Notes: generated by a model not told the origin, from the letters alone. Numbered from the stretch's first letter, positions 35,328 through 46,179 are shown. The stretch is 64,000 nucleotides of DNA from Anaspis maculata (GCA_949128115.1 OX421966.1:34427042-34491041); one strand, 5' to 3'. Translations and numbers: made by a program.

Positions 35328-38213
35328 GTGGTAGGCCAAAAAGTGGTGGACAAAAGGAGACCAAACAACCTTCTTACAAGAGGAATGATAGGTGTGATTA
35401 AAGTGTTGCTACAGTTAATTGTTATTTATTTACATTTACATTGTGACATTGACAGCGTCACGCTGCAGGGTTTTGTGTTGGTGGACAGTTTTTGTAGGTC
35501 TGATCACACTCATGGCGGCACGGCAATTTACGCAGACAGTGAGGTGGCTTCCCAGTTCAGACCCCTTCCTGGTGTTGGGCACTGCTCTGTGGAGATGCAC
35601 ATTGAATGCTCAGCAGTGGTTTTTCACAAGTTCTCATGTGTTATAACTGTCTATCGACCGCCAGCGGGTGATTATGACATATTTTTTGAAAAGCTTACGC
35701 AGTTGTTGTCATTGGTTTTTAATGTTTATAGTATTGTTATCATGTGTGGTGATTTGAACATCGACAAGTCGGCAAACTCGATGAAATTTAAGATCTTGTC
35801 GGACCTCTTTGAGTCGTTTGGCATGGCATCGCTGCAGGTTGGGCCCACGCGAGTATTTAAGACGCGATCCTATACCTCCTGCTCTGCTATTGACTATGTG
35901 GTCTCGGATCGCTCGGAGCATATTCAGTGTTTCAATTTCGATCCGGGATTGTCGGACCACCATGGTCAGCTCGTGCTGTGTGACCTGCCCCCTCCTTGCC
36001 TGGGAACTGATACTTGTGATGACGGTATTGTCAGCGCAGCTGATGGTGACGTTTCTTTGACGCGAACATATAACGATCGAACAAAAAACGAGTTCCTTCG
36101 CTTGATGTCGTCATTTGGTGATGATATCACGTCTGATGGCAACGTTGACGATCTCTTTGATAGGTTCTTGAGCGACTTTATGTGGTGCTTTAATGTAGCA
36201 TTTCCGAAGCACGGAAGCAAGGTAAGGCCAAAGTTCAAAGCCAAAAGAGTTATATTTTCCGACGAGCTAACACGAGATTTACAAAACCTTAAGGAACTCA
36301 ACTGGTGGCGCAAGCGTTTAGATTCTCCCAATCTGAATGAAACATACAAAAAAAGCAAAAAGAGACTCAACCTTGCAATTGCTAACGAAAAAAAGTGCTT
36401 TTACGATGATAGAATTTTGAGCGCGGACAATAGAAGTAAGGGTATATGGACCGTTGTACGTGAGCTGACGGGTAAGTCTTCGGGGCGGAGTGGTTATCGG
36501 ATTAGTCACGGCGACGCCATTGTGACTGATTCGAGCCGGGTCGCTAATATCTTTGGTGAGTATTTGTCGACTGTTGTGGATAAACAAATCGCTGATTCCT
36601 TTGGCCACGGCGCGAAATTACCGAATTGTACAACTGGTCCATTGTTTGACCGGTCAATGTTCTTTAGACCTGTAACGGAAACTGAAATTGAAAGTGTTAT
36701 AGAACAGCTGCCCAACAAAAAGTCGACGGGACTGGACGAGGTGCCTGTTGAGATTGTGAAGTTGTGTTCGTCGCAGATATCTCGGGTTCTCGCCACGGTG
36801 ATGAACGAGTCTGTTGCGTCTGGAAGGTTTCCATCGTGCCTGAAGACAGCGGCTGTTGTTCCTGTGCTGAAAAGGGGAGATCCGACGTGTGTCAGTAATT
36901 ATCGCCCGATATCTCTGTTGAGCGTCTTCTCGAAGATTTTTGAAAAAATTATGAGCCAACGAGTCTATCAATTTTTAGATAGATTCAATTTATTGGTAGA
37001 CAATCAGCATGGTTTCAGGGCGGGCTGTTCGGTAACCACGGGCAGTATCGAGCTTTCTCAGTACATAGGGGAGCGAATGGATCGTGGTGAGTACGTGGTG
37101 GCGGTCCTGTTTGACCTGACAAGAGCTTTTGACACAATGGACAGCGGTTTTGTGTGCACTAAAATAAATAATTTAGGGATCCGCGGTCCCATTCTCGACT
37201 GGATCGCGTCCTATCTGGATGGCCGAAAGTTCGTTGTCAGGGCTGGAGGAACTGTGTCTGACGAGTTTCCTATGAGCAGTGGCACCCCTCAGGGGGGAAA
37301 CTTTGGACCGCTCACATTTTTACTTTTTATAAATGACCTCCCCAGCTACCTACCAGAGGGAAAAGTGTTCGTGTACGCGGATGACACCACGGTTGTTATC
37401 TCTGATCCGGATAGTTGTGTCCTTAAATCTAAGGTGGATAGGCTATTGATACGCTTTGATGAATGGTGTCGCTTGAATCGTATGATTGTCAACTCCGGAA
37501 AGACAGAGATTATCGAGTTTCGTGGCAGGCACAGGTCTCCGTTGGATCATGCCTTCACTTTTAACAATGTTGCTCTGGAAACTAGGGAAAAAGTCAAATT
37601 TTTGGGAACGTGGCTAGATGCTTCCCTCGATTGGAGGGCGCAGGTGGATGCTGTATGCGGTAGGCTTAGTAAAAGTTTTTTTATTCTGCGTTCCCTTAAA
37701 AATAATGTCAACAGGTCCGTCCTTCTAAACGTATACTACGCACAGGTCTACTCGGTAATAGCGCTAAATATAGAGGTTTGGGGTCAATCATGTGATGTTG
37801 GGCGGGTGTTCATTTCCCAAAAAAAAATCTTGCGCCTTATATTCGATCTCCCCTATCGTTCAACCTGCAGAGATGTGTTCAAGAAGCATGGGATACTCAC
37901 CGTGACGTCGATATATGTTTTGAATATCCTAAGTTATGTACATACAAACAAACATAAGTTCCCGCTCAACTCTCACAACCATGGCTACAGTACCAGGTAT
38001 GGGGATCGGTTCAATATGGCGCGGGCGAAACACACTTTTTTCCAAAAGTCACCAATATACGCGGGGTGTAGATTGTATAACATGCTGCCGGACTGTGTGA
38101 GGCTATGCCCGACGACTCATAGCTTCAAGAGAGTATTGAAATCCATATTGGCAGACGGCTGCTTCTATAGCCTGTCCGAGTTTGTCGACTTCTTGGGTTC
38201 CACCCATCTATAA
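35328..38213 (+). CDS. Non-LTR retrotransposon ORF2: truncated endonuclease plus reverse transcriptase
   Basis: An uninterrupted 961-codon frame. Residues ~40-215 are the C-terminal part of an APE-type endonuclease (HGGTAIYAD, CGDLNID ~141, SDHHGQ ~209). The first endonuclease motifs are missing and residues 1-40 look unrelated to it. The reverse transcriptase has KKSTGLDEVP (~465), NYRPISLLS (~524), FDLTRAFDTMD (~595), GTPQGG (~652) and the catalytic YADD (~683), then the usual C-terminal thumb region. The first codon reported is GTG, and the natural start was lost with the 5' end. It copies LINE RNA by target-primed reverse transcription. Likely jockey/CR1-like superfamily; the clade is not settled. 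Confidence 0.88.
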   Translation: MVGQKVVDKRRPNNLLTRGMIGVIKVLLQLIVIYLHLHCDIDSVTLQGFVLVDSFCRSDHTHGGTAIYADSEVASQFRPLPGVGHCSVEMHIECSAVVFHKFSCVITVYRPPAGDYDIFFEKLTQLLSLVFNVYSIVIMCGDLNIDKSANSMKFKILSDLFESFGMASLQVGPTRVFKTRSYTSCSAIDYVVSDRSEHIQCFNFDPGLSDHHGQLVLCDLPPPCLGTDTCDDGIVSAADGDVSLTRTYNDRTKNEFLRLMSSFGDDITSDGNVDDLFDRFLSDFMWCFNVAFPKHGSKVRPKFKAKRVIFSDELTRDLQNLKELNWWRKRLDSPNLNETYKKSKKRLNLAIANEKKCFYDDRILSADNRSKGIWTVVRELTGKSSGRSGYRISHGDAIVTDSSRVANIFGEYLSTVVDKQIADSFGHGAKLPNCTTGPLFDRSMFFRPVTETEIESVIEQLPNKKSTGLDEVPVEIVKLCSSQISRVLATVMNESVASGRFPSCLKTAAVVPVLKRGDPTCVSNYRPISLLSVFSKIFEKIMSQRVYQFLDRFNLLVDNQHGFRAGCSVTTGSIELSQYIGERMDRGEYVVAVLFDLTRAFDTMDSGFVCTKINNLGIRGPILDWIASYLDGRKFVVRAGGTVSDEFPMSSGTPQGGNFGPLTFLLFINDLPSYLPEGKVFVYADDTTVVISDPDSCVLKSKVDRLLIRFDEWCRLNRMIVNSGKTEIIEFRGRHRSPLDHAFTFNNVALETREKVKFLGTWLDASLDWRAQVDAVCGRLSKSFFILRSLKNNVNRSVLLNVYYAQVYSVIALNIEVWGQSCDVGRVFISQKKILRLIFDLPYRSTCRDVFKKHGILTVTSIYVLNILSYVHTNKHKFPLNSHNHGYSTRYGDRFNMARAKHTFFQKSPIYAGCRLYNMLPDCVRLCPTTHSFKRVLKSILADGCFYSLSEFVDFLGSTHL

Positions 38214-38386
38214 AGTGATGATGTTCATGTCATTTTTTTTTATTTCGTTGTTTTATGTTTTCTGTTTTACTATGTGGATATATTATATTGACATATCCTA
38301 TACTATTGACGTATCCTATTTGTACGACTTGTACTGCGCTAAGGATAAATAAATATATTATTATTATATTATTATATTTTAGTTTC
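35448..38386 (+). mobile_element. 5'-truncated LINE with (TTA)n tail
   Basis: Element-like coding begins near 35448 and the 3' UTR ends in ggataaataaat followed by (ATT)n at about 38353-38383. 5' truncation and a microsatellite tail are typical LINE outcomes. A fold-back element begins 5 bp further on, at 38391. It lies 1.1 kb downstream of Ly6 gene 2. Confidence 0.8.
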
Positions 38387-38390
38387 ATTA

Positions 38391-39044
38391 TACAGGGTGA
38401 TTCAAAAGTGTCAGACCATCTGGAAGGAGCTTAATATGGAGGCGTAGAAGAATGCTGGAAAGTTGTTGAAACAATTTTAGGTCTTTTAATTTTGGAGTTA
38501 TGGAGGGACAAAAGTTGGTCCTTCGATCGCTTCTATTTTCGTTGTTTCAAAAGATTTTAGTAAACAGTTTGTGAAAAAAAACAATGACTACAAAAAACCA
38601 ACCTCTGAATCTGTAATAAATTTCTGCTTTGTATACAGGGTGAGTCATGAATTCTGAGAATTATTTTTTCCAACTGCCTGCAAATAGTCATAGTGGCCCC
38701 ATCACCTATGTTCAGCACAATAAAACACAATTCATTTGATTGGAATTCTTTTGCTTCTGGTTTTTAGGAAAACTGAATTTTTGTAGCTTATGACTCACCC
38801 TGGATAGAAAACAGAAATCCAATACAGATTCAGAGGTTGATTTTTTGTACTCATTATTTTTCCATTGACAGTTTACTAAAATCTTTTCAAACAACGAAAG
38901 TAAAAGCGGTCGAAGGACCAACTTTAGTCCCTCCATAATTTCAAAATTAAAAGACATAGAATTTTTTGACAACTTTTCAGCACTCTACTACACCTTCATA
39001 TTACGCACCTTCAAAGTAGTTCGACACTTTTGAATCACCCTGTA
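38391..39044. mobile_element. Fold-back element with two concentric TACAGGGTG levels
   Basis: Outer TACAGGGTGATTCAAAAGTG pairs with CACTTTTGAATCACCCTGTA. Inner TACAGGGTGAGTCAT (38634) pairs with ATGACTCACCCTGGA (ends 38804). The distance between levels is 243 bp on the left and 240 bp on the right. Outer arms resemble those of 29442-31660 (tatggaggg...cttctattttcgtt). Confidence 0.88.
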
Positions 39045-39520
39045 TGGGCAACTAACAGTGCGATTCTGGGAAATAATAGCTAATCATGGTGTAAGGGTTA
39101 AAAGTGACTGACTATGTTGTGAGCGGGGACGATTGCGGAATGAGCGTTTGGCGAGTGAACCCCTCGAACAAAATAAGCTACTTTCAACATTAATATCAAA
39201 TAATAATGTATAATATACGAGTTTTTGAAACTTTGGGAACTGTTGAAAAACGTCAAAATTAAATGATAAACATGAAAAAAATCAGATTTGTTGATCTTTC
39301 TAGCACGTCGTCAAAAGTAATCACTTTTTTTCACTACTGGCTGTGAAGTATGCCATTATTGACCTGCTTCAAGGTCGTGAAGTGACATTTCACAACCTGT
39401 TGTTTTAGCTTTTGTTTTTTTTTGCGTTGTACTTCTCTATCTTATTTTTCGGCAATTTGTATTCCTGACTTATTGCACTTCAGTCTTACAGTGAGTTTCA
39501 CCAAAAATTTCACGAGCGAG
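39045..39520. other. Unassigned spacer
   Basis: AT-rich; nothing recognised. Confidence 0.4.
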
Positions 39521-39860
39521 TTAACTTAAGGACGAAGTTCAATTGGTGAAATAAGCGTTGCGAAATCAATCCGTCTGGGTTTATTCCTTGACGGATTCTC
39601 ACCATTTTGGTCTCTTTCGAAAGCTACAAGGATGTATTTTGGTTTGAGCCCATTGGCACTTCCAAAATCCAAAAATAATTTTTTCAAATGTCAACATTTA
39701 AATTTTTTCTTTGGATTTTGGAAATGCCAATGGGCTCAAACCAAAGTACATCCTTGTAGCTTTCGAAAGAGACCTAAATGGTGAGATTCTGTCAAGGAAT
39801 AAACCTACAGGGATTGATTCCGCAACAATTATTTTACAAATTCAACTCCGTCCTTAACGG
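39521..39860. repeat. Near-complete palindrome, ~150-bp arms
   Basis: ctctttcgaaagctacaagg and ~130 flanking bp pair with ccttgtagctttcgaaagag in the other arm. The loop near 39680-39710 is under 40 bp. Confidence 0.85.
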
Positions 39861-39877
39861 CATGTTATAGTATATTA

Positions 39878-40035
39878 TACAGGGTGATTCATGAGTGACC
39901 TTACATAGGCTAATGGAAGATAGAGAACTTCGAGGCGAGTCAGGATCCACAGAAAAAAATTTGTTTTCTCCATTGGTTACGAAGATACAGGGTGTTTTGT
40001 GTGTTTCGTATGGAACTTTGATAAGCTGAACTCCG
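39878..40035 (+). repeat. Lone left arm of the 58.06-kb fold-back family
   Basis: TACAGGGTGATTCATGAGTG and the inner atacagggtgttttgtgtgt match 58057-58205 closely. No right arm is present here. The sequence stops after gaactttgataagc. Confidence 0.8.
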
Positions 40036-40246
40036 GTGTCATAGACTTAATGCAGGGTACTATAAATGAGTGTAAAAGTCCCCCCTGTCTGTGGTCAACA
40101 CTGTTTCAATAGTACCTATGTAGTACAAGAAAGATAGATTTCATCCTCGGAAAAAATTTGGACGTCCTGGAAATTTGATATTCTGTTCAGAATTGAGTGC
40201 TCTACTCGAGGGGGTAATCACTTGTGCAATATTTGGGACAAGGTGT

Positions 40247-40456
40247 GTGCAATAGTGTGCAATACTGTGCAATACTGTGCAATATCGTGCAATATCGTGC
40301 AATAGTGTGCAATACTGTGCAATAGTGTGCAATATCGTGCAATAGTGTGCAATATCGTGCAATGGTGTGCAATATCGGGCAATGGTGTGCAATATCGTGC
40401 AATGGTGTGCAATTTCGTGCAATGGCGTGCAATAGTGTGCAATATCGTGCAATATG
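40247..40456 (+). repeat. 10-bp minisatellite, 21 units
   Basis: Units are GTGCAATAGT, GTGCAATATC and close variants. All three reverse frames stay open because the unit has no stop on that strand in any phase, giving 10-residue repeats such as HTIARYCTLL. There is no reason to think these are translated. Confidence 0.93.
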
Positions 40457-40559
40457 TGTACTAACGTATAATATGTGATAAGCATGGAACTCGCATAGAA
40501 CGCGTGTAATATGAGAAATAAGCATGAAATATGTGTGTAATAAGTGTAATACCGTCTAA

Positions 40560-41240
40560 TATATGAGAAGTAACATCTAATATCTGAAGTGAGTGCAAAT
40601 TATGCGTGAAATTGGTGGAAGGTTACCCAATTGTCACTCCCACGACATATGAACACTCAGGAAAAGGTGGTCTTCTCAGTGAATCTGGTTAAGAATTGAC
40701 ATAAGTACTTCTATACTCAGATCAAAAGCTCGCTCAAAAGTATAGACAACGTTTATGTACAAGTTTCGCCATATACAGGGATTGGTGGGGGGGAATATTG
40801 ACCTTGCTCTTTTCTTGCGATCTCCCATTGGGGCTTTGTCCGGGCTTTGCTCTTACAATAATATAATATAAAATATTATATTATAATTTGGATAATGAGA
40901 AACTTTCATTTCAATGTTTTTCACCCACAGAAATTGAATCTGCCCCTCATACGCCCACATTTTTCAAAAATTCTAAATTCGACAGTGTACATTTTTTCCG
41001 ATTTTTCCAAAATCATTTTTTGGCACTCAGCTAAACTTCATTGTCGATCCGTCTGGTCACGTATCTCTTCGTCTATCTCCTAAACGGATGTTTTTGACTT
41101 TTAAAATTGTTACTTGAAAACAAATGTTTCGATTTTGTTTTTTTCTGCACAAAAAAAGAAGAAAACACAAATACGCAAATATTGCGCCTTTTAGATGTAC
41201 ATATCGCATTTTTAATAAAACAAAGCTCCCCGCCTACAAC
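40560..41240. other. Unassigned stretch
   Basis: Contains an AT palindrome near 40857-40888 (ataatataatataaaatatt...) and a worn tacagggattgg at 40773. No gene. Confidence 0.4.
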
Positions 41241-41241
41241 A

Positions 41242-41854
41242 CCAGACGATCAGACTAAAACTGCACAGACGCATGTTTCGCCCCTACTCTACTGGGGGCT
41301 CATGTATTGGTGCGCAGGCATCCAATCCGGATGCCCGGCGCTCTGGTAGTCAGTCTCTCAAGCGGCGCCATCTATCAAAGGCATTCCGCGGTGCTATATT
41401 CCAAAAGCACCAGGAATCTTTGGCATCAGGCAGGCAAGGAATATAATACGAAATTCCACGTCAAGCCAAACCGTCGCAGCTTCCTAGGGCCAAAGTGGAC
41501 CCATTTGCGTGTTTATGATCTCTAACATTGCTCAACTCGGCTCGAGTATACCTATGTATGTTGCATTTACATTGTACACTTTACCATCGATGCTCCTGGC
41601 GACGGTTTGGCTTTGCGTGAAATTTCGTATCATATTCGCTGTCTGTCTGATGCTTTTGGAATATAGCTTCGCGGAATGCCTTTGATAGATGGCGCCGCTT
41701 GAGAGGCTTACATATTAGAGGAGCCCCCACTGTGTACATTACAAGGATCTCTGACTGCCACAGCACCGGATGGTCGAACTGGATGCTTACGCACTGGTAA
41801 GCTCCCAATAGGGGCGAAACACGTGTCTGTGCAGTTGTGGTCTGATCGTCTGAT
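41242..41854. mobile_element. Fold-back element, ~250-bp arms
   Basis: ccagacgatcagac...gtttcgcccct pairs with aggggcgaaacac...gtctgatcgtctg. The central parts ggcgccatctatcaaaggca and cgaaattcc also pair. Loop about 41490-41580. Confidence 0.8.
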
Positions 41855-41884
41855 GATGTATTAGCCGATAGTATTAGATGATGT

Positions 41885-42430
41885 ATGTTTTGTTAAAAAA
41901 AGAACTCGGGAGGCTTTTCAAATGATGTATCACTCGACCCCTATTTACGGGAAACATTTTTTCTATATTTTTAACTTTTCCTCCATTAAATTGGACATCA
42001 GAGTATTTTAGGAGAGAAAGGGAGTTTTTGAAAATTTTGAAAATATTTTTTTGGAAAGATAATTCAATTCTCTTCAAATTTGATATATCACAAAGTAAAT
42101 AGCTCGGTAAATAGGTAGTGTCCCCAAGTGGGGTGGGAGGGAGCGAAAGGGGTGAATTTGCGTGGCACTTTTTTCACCGAAAATGTTTTCCTTTGATGCT
42201 GTGCAAGATGACGTTGACACCATTGAAGAGAATTGAAAAGTCAAGGATATCAAATTGGACATTCAGAGAATTTTAGAAAAAAAGGGGGTGGGGTAAAAAA
42301 CTTTGAAATATTTTTCCAGAAAGAGATTTAAATTTTTGATAATTTGATGTATCGGTATCGCAAAGTAAAAAGTGTCATTTGAAATTCCGAAGTTGGTGTG
42401 GGTGTGGGTGAAGATAAAAAAATTTCGCCT
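41885..42430. repeat. Partial copy of the 5.95-kb fold-back family
   Basis: gatgctgtgcaagatgacgttgacac, ggacattcagagaatttta and cagaaagagatttaaattttt match about 6500-6880 of the other element. The outer termini are lost. Confidence 0.65.
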
Positions 42431-42478
42431 GGCAAAAAATTTATTCAGGGTGGCTTGTTTCCATTGAAACACCTGTAT

Positions 42479-43184
42479 GCAGGGCGTTACACACTTTCTG
42501 TTGATATTTCAGGAGATGCGGTAGAGCATTAACAACTTCTGTTTTTTTTTATTCGGCTTTTTACACAGCATTTCAATCAATAACAAGTGCTTAGTGTTTT
42601 CTCATTGAATCGTTTTAACCCAAAAATAATTGTCAAAGTCGAGGGATTTTCACCAAGATAATATCGGGTCTACTTTTCGAGTGATTGATAGTTTGTCTGA
42701 GAAATTTGAAACATTTAACTCGAATGAACCACAGAACAGGAGTAAAATTTTGCTGATTGTCGCCCAAATAGATTACTACCTAGTAGAAATGGTAATTGTA
42801 ATGTATCATTGTATAGTTGAATATGTATACCTAGATGCTATGAAGTGTCTCTTCTCTTCTCACTTGCTAGTATGCAATAATTGATAGCCTTAATTAACGG
42901 TATTCTGTGAAAAAAATGAGAAAAAGATGTTTCTCAAGTTAAATGGATGAATGAACCATTGACATACATCGCTTGCTGAATTGTCCAGTGCCTGTTATCG
43001 AGTGTATCGCTGTTCACGTTAACGAGTAGTAATGTTTACATATCCTACTGTTCACGTCGAGGTTCACGTTATCGAGCTCCTACTGTATTTATAATTTCCT
43101 GTCTTTCTTTTGGCGATAATATTTATTTTTCGATGCTCTCTACCATCTCCTGAATATATTGACAAAAAAGTGAAACACCCTGTA
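42479..43184. mobile_element. Fold-back element, ~55-bp arms
   Basis: TGCAGGGCGTTACACACTTT...caggagatgcggtagagc pairs with gctctctaccatctcctg...gtgaaacaccctgta. The interior has ttcacgtta(a/t)cgag repeats at 43013-43075 and no gene. Confidence 0.65.
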
Positions 43185-43642
43185 TAGTACACGTTTGTTT
43201 TCATGTATCACCCACTTAATGCGAGTTCACCCGAATGAAAATTTGTTACTGAGCCCGTGAGGGCATATTCCTCGGCATATTCTCCTATTTTTTTTTTCCA
43301 TACACACATCGATCTTTGCTTTAATATGTTTGATTTCAATTTTGAGCAAAATAGCTGAATACATAATGGGTGGCCAAACTTCAGGCCAAGTTTGATTCCA
43401 TGTGTCCGGGAAATAAGACAGTTTCTAATTTGTTTCAAGTTGGTAGATATTTAATGAGATGTTGTTTCAGCCGTAAAGTCACTTTTAAAGTTCTTGAAGC
43501 AATCTAGCCCTTCACGCGATTGTAGGTACCGATTGTACTTCGAATGTACCCACCTACCTACCTAGCTACCTACAATACCATTGTGTAATAGTAAGTTTAT
43601 AATTTGTGTAATCAATAAGAATGCGTGTTATATGTGCAAAGT

Positions 43643-43900
43643 GTGTAATAGTGTGCAATATCGTGCAATAGTATGCAATAGTGTGTAATATGTGCAATAT
43701 TTGTAATAGTGTGCAATATCGTGCAATAGTGTGCAATAGTGTGCAATAGTGTGCAATATCGTGCAATAGTGTGCAATATCGTGCAATAGTGTGCAATAGT
43801 GTGCAATAGTGTGCAATAGTGTGCAATATCGTGCAATAGTGTGCAATAGTGTGCAATAGTGTGCAATATCGTGCAATATCGTGCAATAGTGTGCAATATT
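43643..43900 (+). repeat. 10-bp minisatellite, ~26 units
   Basis: The same GTGCAATAGT/GTGCAATATC unit and orientation as at 40247. The left side degrades into gtgtaat-type variants; the right side ends sharply at gtgcaatattgcacagttgg. Confidence 0.93.
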
Positions 43901-44059
43901 GCACAGTTGGGACACCCCTTTCGCGAGTGATTACCCCCTCGGCTCTACTACATCATATCGAGGGCTTCACGGCAGTACCTCGTAACTGAAAAATTGAACT
44001 TTTACAGGAGAGCAAAAAAACTGATCCAAGTCTGACTGCTCTTGAAATAAACTACGCAC

Positions 44060-44731
44060 AATAAGACAGTGTCAAATTTTTGAATCGTCAAGAAGCTCCC
44101 ATTGAAAAATTTTTTTTTGCTCTTGAATTTTCATCACCAACAAGACTTGGTAGGTCTCAAAGTGCAGGATGGTGTTTGAATTTTCCGCTTATCTCCTTTA
44201 TTCGCAGGGTGAGCACAAAAAATTAAGGTGATCAAGGGGCTGTTTCTCCTTCTTGAACATGCAGTTGTGACTGGATCCCTTCACCTACAATTCTTGGCTA
44301 GGACAAGCAAGAAAAACTTTAATGTATTCAGAATAAATGATTTCTTCGAAAGAAACGTGACGTTTAGCTAATCCTTCTCGCAAACGAGCTGATGTAGACG
44401 GCGTTTAATAAGATTTGGGTCAACTTTTATTGAACTCTTGATTCTGAACGTTTGTCTCGAGTCAATTCTGATTCTCAGGTCTTCTTACCCAAAGTTTTAG
44501 CTTCAATATGATCCGCGACTCAAAATCGGTCAACGAGGAAAAGTTATCCATGCGAAACCAAAAAGTTGATTTTTTTGTGCTCACCCGGTAAATGAAGAAG
44601 ATAAGTGAAAAATTCAAACCTTACACTGTACTATAAGGCCTACCTCGTCTTCTTTGTGGTAAAAATTCAAGAGCAACAATTTTTTTTTCGAATAGGAGCT
44701 TCTTGATGATTCGGAAATATTGTCTTATTGA
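44060..44731. mobile_element. Fold-back element, ~165-bp arms
   Basis: caataagacagt...gaagctcc...ctcttgaatttt...gggtgagcacaaaaaa pairs with ttttttgtgctcaccc...aaaattcaagag...ggagcttc...attgtcttattg. The inner level begins at cagggtgagcac. Confidence 0.75.
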
Positions 44732-45329
44732 AGACTCGGCACAAAATGTACAGTGTCTTGCAAAATCAAGGACTGATAGCCAAAGGATCAAGTCAGCGAA
44801 CACTTCCAACAGAATACAAAATCATTGTAGCAATCCAAATTTATATTAAATTTTAAAAAACAAATTTTTTTGGAACGACGTATTGACTTAAAATAAAATA
44901 TGATGTGCTGGGCATCATTTCTATTGTTTTTGGGTTTGAAGTCGCTGATTTCAATTGTCAAAAAACAACAGCGAGAATGGCGTGGTTACCATGGCGACGA
45001 GTGAGGAAAGTGGGCGATGTTCAAGTGCGAAAATGGAATAGTCAACCTACCTAAATCGACTCAAAATTGCATAAGAGAAGGTGGTAGAATTGTTACAGTA
45101 AAATGTGCGGTTTCGGGCCCCCTCGCGGGTCCCCTACCCGTTCACATTGTAAATTCAGCACTAGTACTTTTTGGATCAAAAGTAAAGCGACAAGCTGGAG
45201 AACTGCAGGGGGGCTGTGGGGCTACGGTTCCAGCTGATGATCGCTGCCGCCTGGTTGCTGTTGCATTGTTGCAGACACTATCTCATAGACCATCTGTTTA
45301 TGGCGCGATGTGACGGTGAAAAAGTGTCG
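44732..45329. other. Unassigned stretch
   Basis: No gene recognised. The part 44975-45200 is less AT-rich; its short open frame shows no domain and overlaps no splice pattern I trust. Confidence 0.4.
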
Positions 45330-45444
45330 GCCCTGACCGGGACTCGAACCCGGGTCTTCCATTTGCCGGATGGATACTCTAACCACTAAGCTATCGGGGA
45401 AGACAACAGTCCCTCCGTCACATGCCCATATGAGAGCCGCCACA
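45330..45444 (-). mobile_element. tRNA-like repeat, copy 1
   Basis: Minus strand: TCCCCGATAGCTTAGTGGTTAG (A box), a TCCAT/ATGGA anticodon stem with loop CCGGCAA, B box GGTTCGAGTCC and an acceptor with two mismatches. Position 33 is C instead of the invariant T, so a working tRNA is unlikely. The 45-bp flank (agacaacagtccctccgtc ... gccgccaca) is shared with copy 2, as expected of a SINE-type repeat. Confidence 0.7.
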
Positions 45445-45582
45445 GTACTCCCCCTCCAGAGACGTCGTTCGTCTCGTATGTACCTCTGCGTTCGCCGTAC
45501 TTATGGATCATCGACCGTTGTTCAGTACCCCCCACCTAGGGCGACGGATAGGACGTGGGTGGACGTAGGACAGGGAAGTGGC

Positions 45583-45697
45583 GGTGCTGACCGGGACTCG
45601 AACCCGGGTCTTCCATTTGCCGGATGGATACTCTAACCACTAAGCTATCGGGGGAGACAACAGTCCCTCCGTCCATGCCCATATGAGAGCCGCCACA
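45583..45697 (-). mobile_element. tRNA-like repeat, copy 2
   Basis: Same orientation as copy 1, 253 bp away. Nearly identical through the tRNA-like body and the flank up to gccgccaca, then unrelated. The reverse-frame peptide VRVSIRQMEDPGSSPGQ is a by-product of the tRNA-like part. Confidence 0.7.
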
Positions 45698-46179
45698 TGT
45701 TGTATCTATAGCCGTAGCTTCCGTCACAACTGAGGTCACAACACAATTCACAAATTAGAACTTACCCAACATCCTGCTCTCGATCCTGTCGAAGTTGGAA
45801 GTCATAGTCAACGGTTGAAGGTAGAAGTAAGTTTTTTTTTGGTTAGAAAAATGTCACTGTGTTCTTTGTTCCCACCTCACCCCTCACCTCACCATATAAT
45901 TTGCAATCTATTTGATAGGTATTGGTATTTGCATGGCCGCACAAAATGTAGTCCAGGACGAGGTCCAGGAGCTCATGTAATCCCGTGGGTTTTTGAATGA
46001 AAGAGCATAACGACTATATCGAATACATTCCTTAGATGGCCAGCAATCACACCTCACCGAGTGTTTTGCTTGAATTTCTTGCAGGGGATTTATACCTACA
46101 GGGTGGAAGAAAAAAATTAATAAAAATTCGTAGCTCCAGACTGAGAAAAGATAAACTGAGAGCATAAACTGCATACGTG

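Larger units (their letters stand above)
40208..43940. repeat. Region bounded by an inverted GAGGGGGTAATCACT motif
   Basis: GAGGGGGTAATCACT at 40208-40222 and its complement at 43926-43940 each lie just outside a 10-bp minisatellite. This could be one 3.7-kb element or two separate ones in opposite orientation. The minisatellites themselves are in the same orientation, which argues against a simple inverted-terminal element. Confidence 0.4.

Noticed and set aside
35709..36971. Minus-strand frames opposite the LINE (up to 134 codons)
   Set aside because: Shadows of the long plus-strand reverse transcriptase frame.
40141..40525. Overlapping reverse frames encoding HTIARYCTLLHD repeats, also at 43566-43915
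   Set aside because: Pure translation of a 10-bp minisatellite; all three frames are open for the same trivial reason.
45330..45400. Functional tRNA gene (GGC anticodon)
   Set aside because: Two acceptor mismatches, C instead of T at position 33, and duplication with a shared flank point to a tRNA-derived repeat.
45222..45751. Reverse-frame peptides VRVSIRQMEDPGSSPGQ as possible genes
   Set aside because: They translate the tRNA-like repeat and its flank, not a protein.
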